10,548 bases of DNA, from positions 7,257 to 17,804 of the forward strand of contig MFSY01000029.1 of the NCBI GenBank assembly GCA_001785175.1, read 5' to 3'. Shown in pieces: positions 8,507 to 10,548 of the stretch (positions are counted from its first letter, which is position 1; every line of letters starts with the position of its first letter). The notes under the pieces are model-generated. The model was not told the origin of the DNA. It saw nothing but the letters and a program-made list of their open reading frames with translations, and searched no databases. A program made the translations under genes and the position numbers. Source of the stretch: Candidatus Muproteobacteria bacterium RIFCSPHIGHO2_01_FULL_65_16 (lineage in GTDB: Bacteria; Pseudomonadota; Gammaproteobacteria; Acidiferrobacterales; Sulfurifustaceae).

Positions 8507-8747
8507 GTCCGTCCCGACGCCGGTGGGTGGCGCGGGGCGTCATGACCCATGTTTTTTTGCCCCAGGTTTCAAGGATTTTTTAAGGCCACCGGGCCAAAAA
8601 ACCTCAGGAATACGCCATAAATAATGCAGCGACCTTAAATTCATGGATTTTGGCTCAAATATTGCATATAAATCCGTTAGTTAAAGAGCAAAACGGATGT
8701 TGCGCCATAAAAAGCCGGGGTAGGCAAAAAGACTAGGACGGGTGCAT
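8507..8747 (+). promoter_or_regulatory. AT-rich intergenic region upstream of the binding-protein gene
   Basis: About 240 bases without a gene and much richer in A+T than the coding DNA around it. It contains an imperfect hairpin at 8572-8604 (AGG, TTTTTT and GGCC pairing with GGCC, AAAAAA and CCT), a 9-base direct repeat CGCCATAAA at 8613-8621 and 8703-8711, and the sigma-54-like promoter listed separately. AGGA at 8735-8738 is the ribosome binding site for the ATG at 8748. Features of this kind suggest a regulated promoter region; no riboswitch class was recognised. Confidence 0.5.
8650..8666 (+). promoter_or_regulatory. Candidate sigma-54 (-24/-12) promoter
   Basis: TTGGCTCAAATATTGCA matches the RpoN consensus (TGGCACG-N4-TTGCW) except at two positions. 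The invariant GG (8652-8653) and GC (8664-8665) are exactly 10 bases apart, the required spacing. Transcription would begin near 8677, about 70 bases before the ATG at 8748. An activator site would be expected upstream; the CGCCATAAA copy at 8613 is one candidate only. Confidence 0.45.
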
Positions 8748-9605
8748 ATGCGCAAAACAATCTTTTGCGGCGTCGCAACATGGTGTTTTCTGCTCAGCGC
8801 CATCGCGGCGGCGGCGTCGGCTGCCGCGCCCGGCGCCGCCCGGGAGCGGAGCTACATTCTGGCCGTGGTTCCATATCAGTTGCCGCTCACGGTACACAAG
8901 GAATGGTCGCCGCTGGCCGAGCGGCTGGCGCAGCGCCTGGGCGCGCGCGTCGAGCTGAAGCTCTACCGCGCCATCCCCCATTTCGAGGAAGACCTGGCCC
9001 GCGGCGAGCCGGACCTCGCCTTCATGAATCCGTATCACCTGATCATGACGCGCAAGACCCAGGGCTACATCCCGCTCGTCCGCAGCGGCCAGGCGCTGAG
9101 CGGCATCCTGGTCGTGCGGCGCGACAGCCCGATCAAGACCGTCGCGGATCTGAACGGGAAAACCATCGGCTTCCCCGCCCCCAACGCCTTCGCCTCCTCG
9201 CTGTATCTCCGCGCGCTGCTGACGGAGAAGCTCAAAATCCGGTTCGCCCCCGTTTATCTCGACACGCACAACGAGGTCTACCGCCACGTGATCATGGGTG
9301 AAGTGGATGCGGGCGGCGGCATCCCCCACACCCTGAAGTACGAGCTCGCCGCGGCGCGGGAACAGCTGCGCGTGGTGTACACCACGCCCGGATTCCCGCC
9401 GCATCCCCTGGCCGTCCATCCGCGCGTGCCGGCGGCGGTGCGCCGGGCGGTCCTGAAGGCGATCCTGGACATGAACGCCGACGAACCGGGCGTGAAGTTG
9501 CTCGAGCACGCGCAGCTCACCGACCCGACGGCGGCGAGCTATCAGGGCGATTACCGGCCGCTCGAGAAACTGGGGCTCGAGAAGTACGTGGTAAACAGCC
9601 GCTAG
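8748..9605 (+). CDS. PhnD-type periplasmic substrate-binding protein, probably a sensor partner
   Basis: A 285-residue exported protein. The signal peptide (MRKTIFCGVATWCFLLSAIA, then an Ala-rich cleavage region near 22-27) precedes a type 2 periplasmic-binding fold of the phosphate/phosphite/phosphonate-binding (PhnD) family. Visible signatures are VVPYQLPLTVHKEWSPLAER, the DLAFMNPYHLI segment, VVRRDSPIKTVADLNGKTIG and the ligand loop FPAPNAFASSLYLRAL. The classic PhnD loop is richer in Ser/Thr (STSG type), so the ligand may not be a phosphonate. The mature part contains no cysteine, unlike the arsenite-binding relative AioX, which uses one. No ABC permease or ATPase gene is visible. A sensor gene starts 17 bases later, which suggests signal perception rather than uptake. 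I start at ATG 8748, 9 bases after AGGA, rather than at GTG 8742. A sigma-54-like promoter lies upstream. The ligand cannot be told from sequence. Confidence 0.85.
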   Translation: MRKTIFCGVATWCFLLSAIAAAASAAAPGAARERSYILAVVPYQLPLTVHKEWSPLAERLAQRLGARVELKLYRAIPHFEEDLARGEPDLAFMNPYHLIMTRKTQGYIPLVRSGQALSGILVVRRDSPIKTVADLNGKTIGFPAPNAFASSLYLRALLTEKLKIRFAPVYLDTHNEVYRHVIMGEVDAGGGIPHTLKYELAAAREQLRVVYTTPGFPPHPLAVHPRVPAAVRRAVLKAILDMNADEPGVKLLEHAQLTDPTAASYQGDYRPLEKLGLEKYVVNSR

Positions 9606-9622
9606 GCGCCGTCACCGCAGCC

Positions 9623-10548
9623 ATGCCGCGATCGAAGATACAGAAGATCCTCCGCAGCCTCTGGCCCCGGCGCCTCCACGCCCGGATCTCCCTGCTCGGC
9701 GCGCTGCTCTTCGCCGGCGCCGTCACCGCCTATTCCTGGCACATCGTCGCCGACCAGACCGAACTGGGCACCGCGGCGCTCGAGAACCAGGCCCGGGCGC
9801 TGGCCGGCAACATCGCCACCTCGAGCGCGGGACTGCTGGTCACGCGCCGCTATTCTGAGCTCGAGGAGCTGCTGCTGCGCAGCGCCCAGTTCCCGGACGT
9901 GCTCCGCATCCAGGTCGCCGGCCCGCAGGGGCGGGTGCTGTCGGACGTGGCGCGCACCGCCGCCGGCCCGCAACCGAATTTCGCCGCCGCGGTCCTGCGC
10001 CCGCCGGCGGAGACCCGGGCGTTGCTCGTGCACGAGGCGGGACACCTCACCGTGTGGCAGCCGATCGAGGCCGGGACGCCGGTCGGCTGGGTCCGCGTCG
10101 AATACGACCTGCGCCAGGTCGCCGCGGCGCGCGCGGAGATCCTCGAGGACGGCCTGCTGAGCGGGCTCGCCACCCTGGCCGTCGCCATCGTGCTGTTCGT
10201 ATTGTTTCTGCGGCGCCCGATGCGGGCGATCGCCCGGGCGACGGAGTTCGCCGGCCGGCTCGACGAGCGCCGCGGCGCCCGCTACGCGGTGGATCGCGGC
10301 GCCGAGGAGATCGAGCGGCTGGGCGAGGCGCTGGATCATGTCTCCCAGCGGCTGCACGAGCACGAGCGCGCCGTCTCCGCCACGTCCGCGCGGCTGCACG
10401 CGGTGTTGCAGAACGCCGTTGACGGCATCATCACGCTGGACGAGCACGGCCGGATCGAGTCCTGCAACCCGGCGGCGGAGCGCGTTTTCGGCCGGGGCGG
10501 CGACGAGATGGTCGGACAGCGGCTCGACGCGCTGGTCCCGGATCTGGT
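9623..10548 (+). CDS. Membrane sensor protein (periplasmic domain, HAMP, PAS), 3' part outside the window
   Basis: The first 308 residues of a signalling protein. A short basic cytoplasmic N-terminus (to about R21) leads to TM1 (about 22-43, ISLLGALLFAGAVTAYSW). A periplasmic domain of about 135 residues follows, then TM2 (about 178-196, LATLAVAIVLFVLFL), a HAMP linker (about 197-250, beginning RRPMRAIARATEFA) and a PAS domain from about 255 (HAVLQNAVDGIITLDEHGRI, then SCNPAAERVFG). The output domain lies past the right edge: histidine kinase is most likely, but a GGDEF/EAL cyclic-di-GMP enzyme is possible with the same front half. The 17-base gap to the binding-protein gene and the lack of a clear ribosome binding site suggest co-transcription and perhaps translational coupling. 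The periplasmic part probably contacts the binding protein, as inferred from the gene pairing. Confidence 0.85.
   Translation, partial: MPRSKIQKILRSLWPRRLHARISLLGALLFAGAVTAYSWHIVADQTELGTAALENQARALAGNIATSSAGLLVTRRYSELEELLLRSAQFPDVLRIQVAGPQGRVLSDVARTAAGPQPNFAAAVLRPPAETRALLVHEAGHLTVWQPIEAGTPVGWVRVEYDLRQVAAARAEILEDGLLSGLATLAVAIVLFVLFLRRPMRAIARATEFAGRLDERRGARYAVDRGAEEIERLGEALDHVSQRLHEHERAVSATSARLHAVLQNAVDGIITLDEHGRIESCNPAAERVFGRGGDEMVGQRLDALVPDL

Noticed and set aside
8361..8543. A 60-codon minus-strand frame over the repeat after mltA
   Set aside because: It is encoded mainly by the inverted-repeat element and the terminator. Such frames are often mis-annotated inside this type of repeat, and there is no ribosome binding site or domain.
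8685..8747. Cyclic-di-GMP (GEMM) or other riboswitch in the leader of the binding-protein gene
   Set aside because: A few fragments (GCCGGGGTAGG, GGCAAAAAG) look suggestive, but the conserved core and paired stems of known classes could not be assembled.
8748..9605. Calling the binding protein AioX (arsenite sensor)
   Set aside because: The architecture is similar, but the mature protein has no cysteine, which AioX needs for arsenite binding.

Overview
This is a GC-rich stretch of bacterial chromosome. Gene content and order point to a gammaproteobacterium: a fmt/def pair divergent from a LysM gene (tsaP), followed by dprA, smg (DUF494) and topA. Smg is essentially a gamma/beta-proteobacterial family, and this neighbourhood resembles the fmt-def / PA0020 (tsaP) / dprA block of Pseudomonas and the fmt-def-dprA-smg block of E. 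coli. I cannot name a genus.

Layout. Bases 1-1498 (minus strand) hold def and then fmt, the latter cut by the left edge; an inverted array of 7-base repeats separates them. Bases 1499-1659 form a divergent promoter region. Bases 1660-4458 (plus strand) hold tsaP, dprA and smg, with a hairpin element exactly at the dprA stop codon. Bases 4459-4810 carry no gene: they contain a weak terminator, a TTGACA promoter over a 12-base palindrome, and a cluster of four hairpins bounded by CTAA direct repeats. topA fills 4811-7117 and the lytic transglycosylase gene mltA 7166-8332. Bases 8333-8747 carry no gene: they contain a 150-bp non-coding inverted-repeat element bounded by CTAG, a terminator, and a long AT-rich regulatory region with a good match to a sigma-54 (-24/-12) promoter. 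Bases 8748-10548 encode a PhnD-type periplasmic binding protein and, 17 bases later, a membrane sensor (TM-periplasmic domain-TM-HAMP-PAS) cut by the right edge.

Function. Fmt and Def handle the formyl group at the start and end of its life on nascent proteins. TsaP (type IV pilus secretin anchoring) and DprA (loading of incoming single-stranded DNA for recombination) fit natural transformation. TopA relaxes negative supercoils. MltA cuts peptidoglycan. The last two genes look like a separate sensing module: a periplasmic ligand-binding protein partnered with a membrane sensor, with no transporter subunits in view.

The most unusual feature is the set of small non-coding palindromic elements. 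Three of them sit between CTAR-type tetranucleotides (ATAG/CTAG, CTAA/CTAA, CTAG/CTAG). In two cases the left tetranucleotide contains the upstream gene's TAG stop codon, so insertion leaves the protein unchanged. After mltA the pre-insertion site can be rebuilt: the stop codon would have run straight into a rho-independent terminator that now lies about 150 bp downstream.
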